Assembly: GCF_038396675.1 (NCBI RefSeq)
Contig: NC_088920.1
Coordinates: forward strand, 71,872,501-71,936,500
Length of the DNA: 64,000 nt
Direction of reading: 5' to 3'
Origin: Hydra vulgaris
Taxonomy: Eukaryota > Cnidaria > Hydrozoa > Anthoathecata > Hydridae
The position numbers and the translations under genes were made by a program. Shown in pieces: positions 1 to 11,998 of the stretch. The notes below the pieces were generated by a model. It was not told the DNA's origin and did not search any database. It saw only the letters and a list, made by a program, of their open reading frames with translations. The stretch's first letter is position 1. The number at the start of each line of letters is the position of its first letter.

Positions 1-455
1 TCTTCTGTTGAGCTTGATCATACTTTTTTTGGCCAGTTCTTTACATAGATGAGCTAGTTTCTTCTTTTTCTTTTTCAAATCATCCTCTTCAGCTTTAGTA
101 ATGAATTCACTTCTCTTTGTAGTCTTCAGTCCAGCAGTGTCACAATTTAAAGCTGCGATCTCAGAATTCAGTCGATCTTGAGCCACTGTTCTTGCATTTT
201 TTTGATTTTTCGTCGTCAAAAAACTCAAAATCAATGAACTTTGTTGATCATCAATAACAGATCGCTCATTGGTGGACTCAACAAACTGTGAGGAATTCTT
301 GTCAAATTCAAGTGGAGTATACGTGGGGGCAGACTGTTTTGGAGTACTGACCCAAAATGATAATTGCTTGCTCTTGAACTTCATTGCTTTTTCATTAAAT
401 AAATTGATTAAATACATTACTCTTGATTCAAGATCCTTATGCACCAGTTTCTCTT
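1..455 (-). CDS. Partial exon, unrecognised protein, runs off left edge
   Basis: The minus strand is open for about 150 codons from position 455 to the window edge with no stop. No start codon is needed if the exon begins at the splice acceptor-like TATATAAAAG ending at 456. The encoded protein has a segment reading SKQLSFWVSTPKQSAP, then a region rich in Ser/Asp/Gln. It ends in a Lys/Glu-rich stretch with six consecutive lysines, followed by LAHLCKELAKKSM, which looks helical. Codon use is mixed rather than purely AT-driven, which supports real coding. I do not recognise the family. It could be a host exon or part of a transposon ORF. The reading frame is seen directly; the exon boundary is inferred. 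Confidence 0.45.
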
Positions 456-458
456 CTT

Positions 459-494
459 TTATATATATATATATATATATACATATATAATATA

Positions 495-580
<86 letters not shown>
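459..580. repeat. (TA)n microsatellite
   Basis: Nearly pure TA dinucleotide tract with a few TAA/TAC interruptions. It abuts the partial exon on the left and the mariner element on the right. Confidence 0.95.
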
Positions 581-582
<2 letters not shown>

Positions 583-586
583 ATTA

Positions 587-1545
587 TCAGGCATCCAAAA
601 AAGTCCGTGCGGTTTATCCTTATTGCCTATTTCTAAGAAATGTATTAATAAAACTGGTTGTGATGGGGGGATGATTTTGCATATAAATTAAAGCTTGTTT
701 TAAGGAGAATCAATCAGTGTGTTTCATAAGTTTTATTAGTGCGTTTTAAATTTAAAAGTCTTAAGTGGAGTATGGCTGTGTAAGATGCGATAATTTGCGC
801 CTGTTTAATTTATGAGTTCAAACTTGGAATCAAATCTGCAGAAGCTTGTCGCAGGATATGCGCTGCATTTGGGAAAGGTACCATTGCAGAACGGTTGGGT
901 CAAAAGTGGTTTAAAAATTTTCTTCTGGAAATGAAAACCTTGAAGATGAACCAAGATCTGGAAGACCATCCATCGTAAACAACGAGGATATCAAGCTGGC
1001 ATTCGAGCAGGACTCCAGTCAAACATGTCAGGACCTTGCCTTAAGATTTAATGTGAGTGATGAAACTATTCGATTACATTTGCACCAACTTGGAAAACGT
1101 TGGAAGTTGAGCAAATGGGTACCTTATGAGTTGAGTGAAACAAACAAGCTACAGCGCTTAACCATTTGTTCTTCATTGCTTTCCCGCCACAATTTAGTGC
1201 CATTTTTTGACCGGATGTTGACGTGCGACGAAAAATGGATTATGTACTGCAACAAAAAAAGAACATATCATTAGCTAGCCAGTAACGATCCAGTATCGAT
1301 GACTCCTAAACCAAGCATTCACCAACAAAAGGTTTTACTGCGTGTATGGTGGACTACAGCAGGTATCGTTCACTATGAGTTGTTACCAAGTGAACAAATC
1401 ATTACTGCTGAGAGCTTGTTTCACGATGGGAGAAAGTTATTCTTGCTGAAGGAGACTATTTTTCAGAACAAACTTTATTAAAACTGTTTTTATGTGTATT
1501 TATTTATGGGTCTGCAAAACCGCACGAACTTTTTTGGTTGCCTGA
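587..1545 (+). mobile_element. Mariner-like element, internally deleted, with TIRs
   Basis: The left end begins TCAGGCATCCAAAAAAGTCC after a TA at 585-586. The right end is the inverted counterpart, ending TTTTTGGTTGCCTGA before a TA at 1546-1547. The ends match over about 28 bp with two differences. The TA flanks fit mariner target duplication. At 959 bp it is about 300 bp shorter than a typical mariner, and the missing part lies inside the transposase gene. Confidence 0.9.
772..1503 (+). pseudogene. Mariner transposase pseudogene
   Basis: A Tc1/mariner-superfamily transposase, which would cut and rejoin the element ends in the nucleus. The ATG at 772 is followed after three codons by a TAA at 781. 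The N-terminal helix-turn-helix region then reads LIYEFKLGIKSAEACRRICAAFG. A frameshift near 920 leads to NLEDEPRSGRPS, the mariner linker, and the first catalytic Asp lies in LTCDEKWIMY. A further stop at 1272-1274 follows. The second catalytic motif (HDNARPH-type) is absent. The sequence jumps from SLFHDGRK to the C-terminal EGDYF-like end in another frame, showing an internal deletion. It cannot encode an active enzyme. Confidence 0.9.
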
Positions 1546-1596
1546 TATATATTATATATATGTATATATATATGTATATATATGAATATATATGTA

Positions 1597-1653
<57 letters not shown>

Positions 1654-1696
1654 TATATTACAAATTATGAAAAAATAAACTTCCTAATATTAAAAT

Positions 1697-1733
<37 letters not shown>
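1546..1733. repeat. TA-rich tract and (AAT)n microsatellite
   Basis: Mixed TA/TATG repeats to about 1650, a short spacer, then about 12 copies of a trinucleotide AAT/ATA repeat at 1698-1733. Confidence 0.9.
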
Positions 1734-1740
1734 TAGTAAG

Positions 1741-2109
1741 TTAGATAGATAAATTTATAATATAATGAGATGTTTGTTTATTTAAAGAAGGATTTTCCCA
1801 TTTAATATGAAGTGCTTCTTTTATTTTTAATTTGTTAATGGTAGAGGCAGTATCTAAAATCTGAAAGCAATCATAATTAGTTAGTGTTTTACAATTAATG
1901 GATGAATTTAAATGTTTAAAAATTTGCGATTGCTTGTCACTCGTAAGTTGCTCATTTATCCGTGTTGTCAAATGTCTGGAGGTTTCTCCAATATAACTGG
2001 CGTTACAGCCAGCACAAGAATATTTGTAGACAACGTTAGATTTAAGCATCTTAGGAAGTGGATCTTTTATGCTTTTTATACGCCGTCTGAAGGTTGTCTG
2101 AGAAAACAC
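1741..2109 (-). pseudogene. GIY-YIG endonuclease domain of a Penelope-like element
   Basis: An open frame of 122 residues. It contains VVYKYSCAGCNASYIGETSR, the CxxC plus GIY-YIG-type YIGETxR signature found at the C terminus of Penelope-like polyproteins, where it nicks target DNA. Downstream residues (IFKHL..., ALHIKWENPSLNKQ) also fit the family's C-terminal end. It lacks its reverse transcriptase in cis on this strand, so it is only the 3' part of an element. It lies back to back with the RT half on the plus strand. Confidence 0.8.
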
Positions 2110-2692
2110 AAAATAATAAAAAGACTCAGGAAGAATGAAAACATTGTAATAACAAGACCAGACAAAAGGAATGGTATAATTGTTCTAAATAAAGTTGACT
2201 ATATAAATTCTCTTAATAATATTATAAGTGATAAAACTAAATTTAAAGAATTAAAAGATGATCCAACTATAAAAAGAGAAGTATCTTTACAAGGGTATCT
2301 TAAAAAACTTAAATGTTTTGAAAAAGACATTTACAACAAAATTTATCCTGTTGGTTCACAAACAGCAAGAATTTATGCTCTACCTAAGATGCACAAACTT
2401 AGTAAAGATTCTTCTCTACCATCTTTTCGACCAATTATTTCAACAATTGGCACATATAATTATAAACTTGCTAAACATCTTTCAGATTTATTATCTCCAT
2501 ATTTACCAAAACATTATACCACTTTTGACTCATTTTCATTCGTTGAAGATTTAAAACAAGTTGACATAACTAACAAAGTTAGTTTCTTATGATGTTGAAA
2601 ACTTATTTACTAACATTGCATTTGACGGGTTTCCCATAAGGTTCCCAAAAGGTTTGATAAAACTGATAATTAAAAAAAATCATAACAAAACT
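2101..2692 (+). pseudogene. Penelope-like reverse transcriptase, N-terminal half
   Basis: The plus-strand frame carries ITRPDKRNGIIVLNKVDY, then YALPKMHKL and SFRPIISTIGT. These are the early motifs of Penelope-like reverse transcriptases, which copy the element RNA. The frame reaches a stop at 2590. A one-base shift immediately before it restores SYDVENLFTNI, the motif A region with a catalytic Asp. After about 2640 homology fades, and the rest of the RT and the endonuclease are missing on this strand. It is a dead 5' fragment, opposed to the GIY-YIG half. Confidence 0.8.
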
Positions 2693-2699
2693 TACTCGA

Positions 2700-5188
2700 T
2701 GGTTGCCGTTTATAACTCGTATTGTGCGTGAAATAAATTTAAAAATTTTACTATTATGCATTATATTTTTTGTATGCATTATATTTACATTGTAATCAAA
2801 GAGAATATTTTTTTTTCAATACAATTTTTTCACTGTGAAACTCCATTAAAAAGACGTTGTTTTAAAATTTCATTTATTACCATTATGAAAGAACTTTTTT
2901 ATAAAACTTTTAAAAATAAATTTTTAAAGTTCAACATATATGTTTAACATATGTTCCAGTAACTATTAAACATAAAGTAACTATTCCATTGAGACACTGT
3001 TAACATTTTTAAAATGATCAAAATATAAAGTTTTGTTTCTGCTAGTAATGGTAATAACTGCTTTGAGTTAAATCAAAACTTTGGTTTAGTCAGAAACATT
3101 TAAAAAGACCAAACAGGCGAATGTTGTGATGAATAGGTTATATTTAGGGAATTTAAAGCTTTTAAACCATTTTTACAGATCCACTCTTTTCTATATTTTA
3201 TGCAAGCAAAATGACTGATGTTAGCAAAGTTTACCCACCGTGAGATATAAATATTAAGTGTTTACATATAAATGCAAAAAATGGCTTTATTGTTATGCAT
3301 CTACCTCACTTTTTAATCATTGATATTTTTTGACTTTGATTTAAAATTGTATGCTTGTAATATTACCAATAATATCATAATATACATAATATTATGTACA
3401 AGTTATATTTTATTTATATATAAGTTATTTATATATAATTATATTAGGTGCTTGAGTAAAAAATTTCAAATTGTTTGAATACTATAATGTTATATATCAT
3501 TAGAAAGAGGATTATTACAGTATTTTAAAGGTTTTAAATTTATCAAAATCGAACAATTGGTTCAAAAGTTATGACGGTTTAAGTACAGATATTCTATATA
3601 AGGATTTGTAGAAGAAACTGTGGTCAATAAAAAAATAATGTTTTTCTTCACTTAAATTGTCATAACTTTGCTAATTCTTATCGAAATACAAATATCTTGG
3701 TGTCAAAAGATAGGTGTAAGAGCGGGCTACAATTCTATGTTAAACTCTAACCACCGGGTGTATCTGATGGACAGAGGGGGAACAAAACCACCACCTCGCC
3801 CGTATAAAACTGAACACATTTTTCAGAAAAAAAGTTTTTTTAAAGACATAAGCAATATAAATACACAAAAAAGTTGTTTTAAATTTATAGTAAACCACCA
3901 AAATATACGAGAGGTGTATGTTAGCAATAGAGGTGGGTGTGGTGGCGATGGTTTGATACACCCTTGGATCAAAAAGGACTTGATTTTATAAATATTTATA
4001 TCTTTACTAAAATGAATAAAATTAGTACACAATATAAAATTATGTTATACAATCTTACGTATAAAAGTGGTTTTTCTATTACGGAAGGGGTGTATGCCTA
4101 CCACTTACCCACCCCCCACCTCTCCACCCAGCCTAAAAAAAAAATTATTATTTTCAAAGTTTGAACAATAAATTTAAAAAATAAATTATGAAAATGGAAA
4201 TAAATTGTTAATAAATTAAAAAATAAATTCATACCAGTAAACCACCAAATATCGGAGATGAATGTAAAATTCACAGTAGATATGTTTATGATGTTTTAGT
4301 ACTATAATATCAAAAAATGTTTCAATTCTTGAAATATCTGATTGAATATTTCAAGTACAGCAACAAAGAAGTAAAAAACATATTCCACTAGATTAAAAGA
4401 TACATTAGTGGTGCATCCATGGTCATAAGAGAGTGGAGTATAAGGAAGGGCGTATCCAAATATGTCATAAGAAAGGGGCATTCTAATGGCCCTTCCACTT
4501 CTAACCAAAAATTATTATTTAATTGGATATATATTACTAAAAAAGTTATACAACTACTATTGTGGGGCTATAAGTCAATTGGCTGTAAAAAACATGTCAT
4601 CTTTCTAACCAAGTAAAGCAAAAATCTATAATAAAGTCTTTCATGTGATTATTACATTAACAGAAGTAAGGACCATACAGTATAGTTAACGAGCTAGCCA
4701 TTTTGTTTGGTTAACAAACAAAATTCCTATTTCAAAATAAATAATAAATAAAATGTTAAAAAATAAAATAAAGTATAACTATTTTAAAGATAATATGATA
4801 TATTTTTGTCTTGGCTTTTAGTGAATGATTAAAATGATTAATTTCAGAAATGAAACTATGTTTCAATATCCTTACTTAAATATCCCAAACACTCCTCTTG
4901 CCTTTATTGTTAACTTAATTGTTGTTTATTTGACCAAGAGAACTTTTTTTTTTCAAAAACGGTTATTAGTTTACTAAACAAGTCAGGTATATGTGAAGTC
5001 TAGCATAATAAATGTTTTGCAACTCAAGAAAAATACTATTAACTATAACTAACTATAGAAACTATACTAACTAACTATAGAAAAATACTTTCTTTTATTG
5101 TAATTATAAAATTTTTGTTGCCAAAAAAAAAAAAAAAATTGATAATTTTTCTGTGAACTCTACAAAGCTTATTCTTTTAAAGTATTGT
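2700..5188. other. AT-rich intergenic DNA, no supported gene
   Basis: No homology or splice-consistent reading frame was recognised. Short open frames around 3668-4164 overlap on both strands, contain pyrimidine-rich blocks and have no recognisable motif. A phrase beginning GTAAACCACCAAA recurs near 3891 and 4237, so part of this may be an old repeat. Confidence 0.6.
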
Positions 5189-5422
5189 GTTGCAACTTGC
5201 CCCGTTCACTGTTGCAACTTGCCCTGATGCGGGGTAAGTTGCAACATTTTTTTTTCATTTTTGGTTCACTGTTGAGGAATAACTAAGTTTTATATTATAT
5301 TTATCAATGTTGGATTAACATGTCACTAAGATCTATTTTATAACCCTGAAAAAAAAAAATTCAAAAATATTGAAATTTAAGGAGATAAATGCAGTTTTTT
5401 AAAGTTTGTTGCAACTAGCCCC
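5189..5422. repeat. Clustered GTTGCAACTTGCCC motifs, one pair forming a hairpin
   Basis: GTTGCAACTTGCCCC occurs at 5189 and GTTGCAACTTGCCC at 5211. The inverse GGGGTAAGTTGCAAC ends at 5245, and a variant GTTGCAACTAGCCCC is at 5408. The 5211 and 5231-5245 copies form a 14-bp stem with one mismatch. GC-rich words repeated four times in otherwise AT-rich DNA stand out; their function is unknown. Confidence 0.7.
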
Positions 5423-7312
5423 GGTCTCCCCGATTTCTTTAAACTTTGAAAAAAACATTTGCTGGTGTACAGTTTGAAAAAAAAACACTTCGAAAACGAT
5501 ATCTTTCCTGAAATTATTCGACTAATTACTCCAGGTTGTGAGAGTGCACTTTGAACAGCTTCATTAATCGAGCCAATACCTTTTAACAGTTTTTGCTTCC
5601 TTATACAAATCTTTTACCCTTACATGAGTCTTCTTGGTGTAATACATTAGATACAAGTGTCAGATTGACATTCATTAGAAGCAAGTTATAAATTTCAGCT
5701 TGTCATTCAGGTACTGGTTTGCGATAATCGTGGTATAGGTGATATGACTCCGAAGATACTTCGTGATTTCTTAGCAATAAATCTTGTAACAACAAACTCT
5801 TTAAGAAGATTATACGTTACTGATATTTTAAACAAACATCCTTCTGCAAAGACATGTTGAACTTTTTTTTTTGAGCCTTGTTTTGGGCCCGAGGTAACTT
5901 TGAAATGATCACAAAGAACTAATTATAAATATCTAAGTATATTATAAAGTAACCAGAACTTAACTTGTGCTATAATGTAATAAATATAGTAAAACTTCTA
6001 AAAACCGCTTCGGCATACAAATGAAAAGTTTCTCAAATATGAAAACATCAAAATTTTTTACTTTTAACATAAATTAATTTTTTTTTTGAATGGTAATTAT
6101 CTTAGCGCTTTGGTGCAGATCAGCTTTTCCCAAAGAACACAATCTTGCTTAGTTTAAAAATAATGTATTGGAGGTATAAGCTTGTTAAATTTAGGTTTAA
6201 TTTTTGAGTTTTGCGTTTGACTTTAGCGGATGATGTTGGAGATTAGTATGGTCTCCAAAAATGCAGCAATAGCGGGTGCAATAGGCGCTTGACCGCATTT
6301 GGCTTTACCTAATAATGTTGGCAACTAGTATGATCTACAGTAACATTGGAATACCGAGTGCAGTGGGTGCTTGGCACTATTTACCTTGCAGAGATGCTGG
6401 AATTAAGGAATCTCTATAAGGCAAGATGTCTTGTACTCTAACACTCAATAAGTACAATAGACGTAAATAAAGCATTTTACAAAAGTTGTAAAATTTTTGT
6501 ACAATGCTTGATTTAATTTTTGCTACGTGTGTCAATTCAAAAAAAAGAAAATAATTATCTTAAAAAGGTAATTTACTTTAAAAATTTGTTGTAAAACATT
6601 TGAGTGACATGTATTTTTTGACAAATAAAAAGAATTTAGTCTAGCTAAAATAGGAAGGAAAAAAAAAAAAATTCTTTTTGGATGGATGTATAAAATATTC
6701 ATCACCTTTTAATTTTGATGTTCAGAGTTAATAAAAACATTTATAAATGTTAGATAAAAAGTTATATATTATCATAGATATTGTGGCAAAAAATACATTT
6801 TGACAATTTTTTCGTTGATGAGCATAAAAGGAATTATTATTACTATAACCATTATAACGTTGGCTCAGTGAAAAAAGATTTTAACTGATATTTTACGAAA
6901 TGTTTTTTTTCCGTTACGCAAAAATGTCAGTTAAGTTACAACCTTTTTGTTAGAAGACTGCAAAATGGGGTAGTAAAACGCTTGCCTCCAACTCAAAAGA
7001 TTTACGGCCTAACCATATCGTATGGCACTGGAAGTAATGACCTTCATTTGTTTTTCTATGCTATAATTTAGTTTAACAAAGTTTGGAGGTGGAAGTTGAT
7101 GAATAAAATATTAATGACCTCGGACCAGTATCCCAATGAAGAAACTATAATAAGGCACATTAAAAGAAATGAAAAATTGTTATAACTAAATATTACTCAA
7201 TAAAATATTTTTGCATTTATTGTTTCCCTGCTTTGTTTCACAATTTTTATATATTTAAGAGTTTCTTTCTTTAGGTGCTATTAGTAAGGATCAAATTGCA
7301 CTAATTTCAAGA
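5423..7312. other. AT-rich intergenic DNA, no supported gene
   Basis: No recognisable gene. It holds homopolymer runs and one imperfect internal duplication, listed separately. A 50-codon open stretch near 5708-5860 is vaguely helix-turn-helix-like but too short to call. Confidence 0.5.
6231..6394. repeat. Imperfect tandem duplication, about 82 bp
   Basis: Two consecutive blocks share GATGTTGGAGATTAGTATGG / AATGTTGGCAACTAGTATG and later GCGGGTGCAATAGGCGCTTG / CGAGTGCAGTGGGTGCTTG. They are diverged, so the duplication is old. Confidence 0.55.
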
Positions 7313-7408
7313 TTGGAACCAAGTTAATCGAGGTTTGGAAAATATTGGAACCAAGTTAATCTAGGTTTGGAAAATATTGGAACCAAGTTAATCTAGGTTT
7401 GGAAAATA
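7313..7408. repeat. Three tandem copies of a 32-bp unit
   Basis: Unit starts GGAACCAAGTTAATCTAGGT at 7315, 7347 and 7379. The copies differ at one base (CGAGG versus CTAGG), so this is a recent small minisatellite. Confidence 0.9.
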
Positions 7409-8334
7409 AATAATTATAACTGTTAAAATCGCTTGATGAGAGAAAAATCATGTAACATGATGGTTTCTCAGTAGTTTCTGACTATCATCACGCTTTTTTG
7501 TATTTATTGTTTACATTCTTGTGTAAAAATAAGTAAAATTAGCTGGAGGGTATTAATTTGGTTATAAATCAACTTTAAAGTATTATTCTAATTCTACTTT
7601 TTTAAAAAAAAAGAAAGAACATTTAATAAAAATGGTGGTAGCGAAAAGAAATCTATGAAACTTTTTACAACAATGAAAACTTATAAAAAGTTAATATATA
7701 TTATAAAAGAAGTTTAAATATACAAAGTGTATTAAATATATTTTTTTACATTATAAAAAGTAACATTGAAGAAAAATAGTAAACATAAACAAACAAATAA
7801 ATATTGTGTACATATAATCGATTTTTACAAATCAAAGAAATGTAATTTGTCTCAACGGGTGACATTCAGGTTTGTTATTTAAAAGAGATTTACAAAGCAA
7901 GAGGCAATGCAGATACATTATTTGTCTGACTGCTTAAAAAAAAAAAAAAAAAAAAAAAATACATATGTAAATACATGTATTAAATTTTAATTGGAACAAA
8001 AAAGCTGACTTATCAAATTTTTATCCTCAGTTAAAAATTATTATTCTTTTAATAAAAAAAAGAAAGTAAAATATAATAAAAAAGACAGATTAAAAGTAAA
8101 AACCATTCTAAAAGATATAATTACAAAAATTCAACATTGGGACTATGATTTTCATTGTCTTTCCTGTAAAAAACTTTTTAACCATATCTGTTATCACTTA
8201 CTTATCTGTTTTCAAGGCAATAAGTGTACCCAAAAACTAATTTAAAAAGGTTTGTTTTAGTTATTATAAGTTATTTAGTTATTATAAGTTATTATTTTCA
8301 AATTTTTTCTTCATCATAACTCTCCTCCTAACCA
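7409..8334. other. AT-rich DNA without genes
   Basis: Only poly(A) runs (a long one near 7937) and scattered AT-rich sequence are visible. Confidence 0.6.
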
Positions 8335-8403
8335 CTTTTTTTTTCAATCGACGAAACCCCAGGTCTTCTTCGATTGAAAAAAAACCCTTCCCCCCCCCCC
8401 CCC
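8335..8403. repeat. Hairpin followed by a poly-C tract
   Basis: TTTTTTTTCAATCGA (to 8351) pairs with TCGATTGAAAAAAAA (8369-8384) around a short GC-rich loop. A run of about 14 cytosines follows at 8390-8403. Confidence 0.75.
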
Positions 8404-8432
8404 TCCATATTAAAATTGTGGTTACGGCTCTG

Positions 8433-8435
<3 letters not shown>

Positions 8436-8514
<79 letters not shown>
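8436..8514. repeat. (TA)n microsatellite
   Basis: Uninterrupted TA tract of about 39 units. Confidence 0.95.
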
Positions 8515-8517
<3 letters not shown>

Positions 8518-9827
8518 CTAGAATTGGTAATATTAAAAAAACACGCTACCTAAAAAATATAAAAAATGCTTTTTAATGCGACAAGTTTGCTTGCTAAAAT
8601 TTTACTTTGGCTTCAATAATAAACCTTTTTCCAACGGAAATTTCAGTGTTTCAAAATTTATTTTAAAAGAAGGAAAATTTCCGTTCAATTTTGTCAAACG
8701 GGTACTTTCCGTACATATAACGGAAAATAATTCCCCAGAAATACGGAACTTTTTAACAGTGTATGGTTTTACCATGATTTGAATTTCACCTCTGCAGCAG
8801 GCTCAATATACATCTGCTAATAGCCTTGTTGATCTTAAAAGTGTAAATTAAAAATAATGTAGATTAAATAAGGTTTAAAATTACACTTCTAAAAACTTAT
8901 TGCATTTAATTTTAACAAGATAAAAAAAAAAATGCTATTACTATTTATTTTCGCCTAATGGACTGATTTTTTTCCGAAAGTTCCATATAATTTTTGCACT
9001 TCTTAAAAATCTAAATGTAAATAGTTTTAAAACTAGAAACTTATGCATTTTGTTTACATTTTTTATTTATTTTTGCCTTACTACTTTTTAACCTTTTATG
9101 GTTTTATGATATAAATAGTTTATACTCCTGCTTAACAGATTTATTTACGGCTATGACTATATGAAGCTCTCCGAAATGATGGGAGGAGGCTTACAAGAAC
9201 AAGACTAACAATATTTTTCCGGCCAGGAAACTTAGCTAGTCTTGAACAAACTCCTTTTAACTAGGCTTAAAGTGGGTGAACTTCATGAGATCAAAAGCAT
9301 TTAACAAATTTCTAAAAACTGTGTATTAGGCCGCAACGCTATCGTGTTTAAAAACCACGTTTTTTTAATTTCATAAATACCACCAGTCAACAAAAATAAT
9401 AGTAATAAAAATGCGCACAATCAATATAGATAAAAAACCAATAATTTAACTTTATAAGTAAACTTTAAAAGTGTGGCGCGATTATGAATAGTCATCCAAA
9501 ATAAAAAATAAAAAAAATTTCATTAGAAAACAATACCTTTAACAATATTTATATAGGCCTCAACGCTATCGTGTTTAAAAACCACGTTTGTTCATATTTT
9601 TGTTCATAAGGGTCAAAATGGGATGGGTTAACATTGATCTTTTACTAATTTAAGAAGAGAAATCTTATTATGTTTGGATTAAAAACCGTCCTAGAATGAT
9701 TCACTGTAACAGCAAACATAACGGTCTTAAGCACCACTGTGAATGATGCCCTCACGTCTATAGCACCGCTGACTTACACCGCTGACTTACACCGCTGATT
9801 GTTTAGGCATCGGAGAAAAGGCACAAC
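8515..9827. other. AT-rich DNA with two spaced direct repeats
   Basis: No gene was recognised. The only structure seen is the pair of 35-bp direct repeats listed separately, plus short tandem copies of ACCGCTGACTTAC near 9765-9800. Confidence 0.5.
9328..9589. repeat. 35-bp direct repeats 227 bp apart
   Basis: AGGCCGCAACGCTATCGTGT..., ending AAAAACCACGTTT, at 9328-9362 recurs with one change at 9555-9589. It could be the two ends of a short repetitive insertion or an old duplication. Confidence 0.8.
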
Positions 9828-10211
9828 GCACAGTGATGTCGGAAAAGGGCAAGGATAGTATTTTAAAATTGAAAAATTATCACAAACAGTTGCGGGTACC
9901 ATACATTATTTATGCTGAATTTGAAGCATTAAATGTACTTGTAGAAGGTGCTCCTAAAGATCCAGCTAAAAGATCTACTTGAATGATAGCGAAACAACTA
10001 CCTTGCAGATATTAATCTACCTTGCAGATATTAATCTGAAACAACTACCTTGCAGATATTAATTGCAGATATCTTATTTAAAAGAAAATTGAAAGAAATT
10101 CTTTTCTCAGTTGAAAACATTCTGATATATTTTTAAGTTTGTTTTGTTTTTTATTAATACTCTTAGGAAATATTTTATCGTAATTTATATATACGAAATC
10201 TTTTATCTTAA

Positions 10212-10213
<2 letters not shown>

Positions 10214-10294
<81 letters not shown>

Positions 10295-10365
10295 ATATAT
10301 ATATGTATATACGTATATATGTATGTGTATTTGTGCGTATTATTTGTATGTGTATATATATATAT
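10214..10365. repeat. TA/TATG microsatellite inside the polymerase gap
   Basis: TA dinucleotides grading into TATG and TGTG variants. It sits in the non-homologous gap of the polymerase pseudogene. Confidence 0.9.
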
Positions 10366-10486
10366 TGATGTGTAAGTATATTTATTTACATGTTTGTATG
10401 TTTAAATATGTATAAATAATTATATTTGTATTTATGTGTGAATATTTGTCTATGAATTATTAAAGGATTATTTATTATTTAAAATC

Positions 10487-10656
10487 TGTTTAGGCGGTTC
10501 TCGATGACAAGATCTTATGATCTTCTGCGAGTATCCGCGTTCTTATTGTAACGTTAACAAAATTGTAATTCTGACTATACGTATTTTATTCATTCTTATA
10601 TTATAAAACTTATTTTGAATAAATAAAAATAAAAAAAAAAAAAAAAAAAAAAAAAA
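10487..10656 (+). mobile_element. 5'-truncated LINE 3' end with poly(A) tail
   Basis: The stretch containing GGCGGTTCTCGATGACAAGA and CTTCTGCGAGTATCCGCGTT ends in an A-rich tail of about 25 bases at 10630-10656. The same words, slightly changed, occur near 53941-54145 downstream of a LINE C-terminal coding remnant. This is therefore probably the 3' untranslated end of the same LINE family, inserted into the polymerase pseudogene. Confidence 0.6.
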
Positions 10657-11908
10657 GATATTATTACGTAAAAATTCGGAGCGACGGCTTACAAAGTTTT
10701 AACACTATATCGCGGCAAGAATGCAGTGAAGCACTTTTTTGCGAGCTTTTAAACTTTGAAGTCTTTGAACTTCAAGAGTTGAAAAGAATTAATCCGGTTT
10801 TTAGGAATCTAGAAAAAATAGTTATGACTAAGGTTGACAAGAGTTTATTTGTGGAAACAGCAGTTTTACTTATATGCAGTAAAAATTTTGGCAATGATAT
10901 AGTTCGTGACCGCTGCCACATTACGTGGAAATACCGAGGCGCTGCTCACAGGTTATTATTTCAAGCTTCGCATTAGACCCGGTGTAACTAAGGTCCCGGC
11001 AGTGTTATATAATTTGGGAGGTTATGATTTCCATCTGATTATGTAGGATCTCGGTAAAGCCGAAGGAGGTAAAATTAGCTGAATCCCAAACACTCTCGAG
11101 ATATACATGATGTATGGTATAGGTCAATTGCAATTTATTGATAGTTTGCAGTTCATGAATTTGCCTCTTGAGTCTTTGGCAAAAAACTAGGCGAATTGAA
11201 AATAACCCGAGTCGGCTTAACAGAAAAAGAGCTAGCCCTGCTGAAACGCAAGGGTTTTTATCTCTATACGTTGAAAGTTACCCATATAAGTAAATTGACA
11301 GCTTTGACAGAATTAATGAGCGAAGCTTATGATCTCAAGAAGTATTTTACTCAAAACTATCGATGAGTGGAATTAATATTGAGAACTATCAACATGCGCA
11401 AAACGTCGGGAACACTTTTAGCTGTTTGAGCTTTAGTGATTATCATGATATTTATCTCAAGACGGATGTAAAATTGCTTGCAGATGTTTTTGAAGAATTT
11501 ATATCAACTTCGATGATCTATTACGGTCTGGACTTAGCTCACTACTATAGCGCTCCAAGAATGAGTCGGGATGCGATTTTGAAAAAAGACTGGAGTCCAA
11601 CTCGAGCTACTAACTGAAACAGACACGCACCATTTTTAAGAAATTGGTATGTCAATAGCAAGCAAGCGCTTTGGCAAACATATCCTGGTTGTTCAGACTA
11701 TGATAGCGGCAAAAAAAAAAGTTTACATACAGTTTATTTGGATGCAAACAATCTCTACGGTTGGGCAATGATGCAGTCTCTACCAGGTCAAGGCTTTCAA
11801 TAGTGTGAGCCTTTAATTGAAGAAGGTCTTAGAACGCCAGATGACAATTTAGAAGATTTTTTTATCGAGGCTGATTTTGAGTATCCTGAGCATTTACATG
11901 ATAGCCAT

Positions 11909-11911
<3 letters not shown>

Positions 11912-11995
<84 letters not shown>
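11912..11995. repeat. (TA)n microsatellite interrupting the polymerase pseudogene
   Basis: It separates the motif A region from the C-terminal piece. The expected intervening catalytic core is absent, so a deletion accompanies the tract. Confidence 0.9.

Positions 11996-11998
<3 letters not shown>

Larger units (their letters stand above)
1741..2700. mobile_element. Penelope-like retroelement fragment, head-to-head halves
   Basis: Two parts of one Penelope-like element lie on opposite strands: the GIY-YIG endonuclease end on minus (1741-2109) and the reverse transcriptase start on plus (from about 2101). Penelope elements normally encode RT then GIY-YIG in one frame. The opposed arrangement therefore needs an inversion during or after insertion, with a join near 2100. 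Confidence 0.8.

Noticed and set aside
439..636. Open frames encoding long (Tyr-Ile)n stretches here and at 10144, 18713, 19037, 37837, 41142, 62706 and similar
   Set aside because: They are translations of (TA)n microsatellites; no coding constraint or motif is present.
3668..4164. Overlapping open frames of 69-107 codons on both strands
   Set aside because: Antiparallel frames over pyrimidine-rich DNA, no recognisable domain, no splice or start context.
5708..5860. Open stretch with a possible helix-turn-helix (FLAINLVTTNSLRR)
   Set aside because: Only about 50 codons, weak resemblance, and no neighbouring transposase text.
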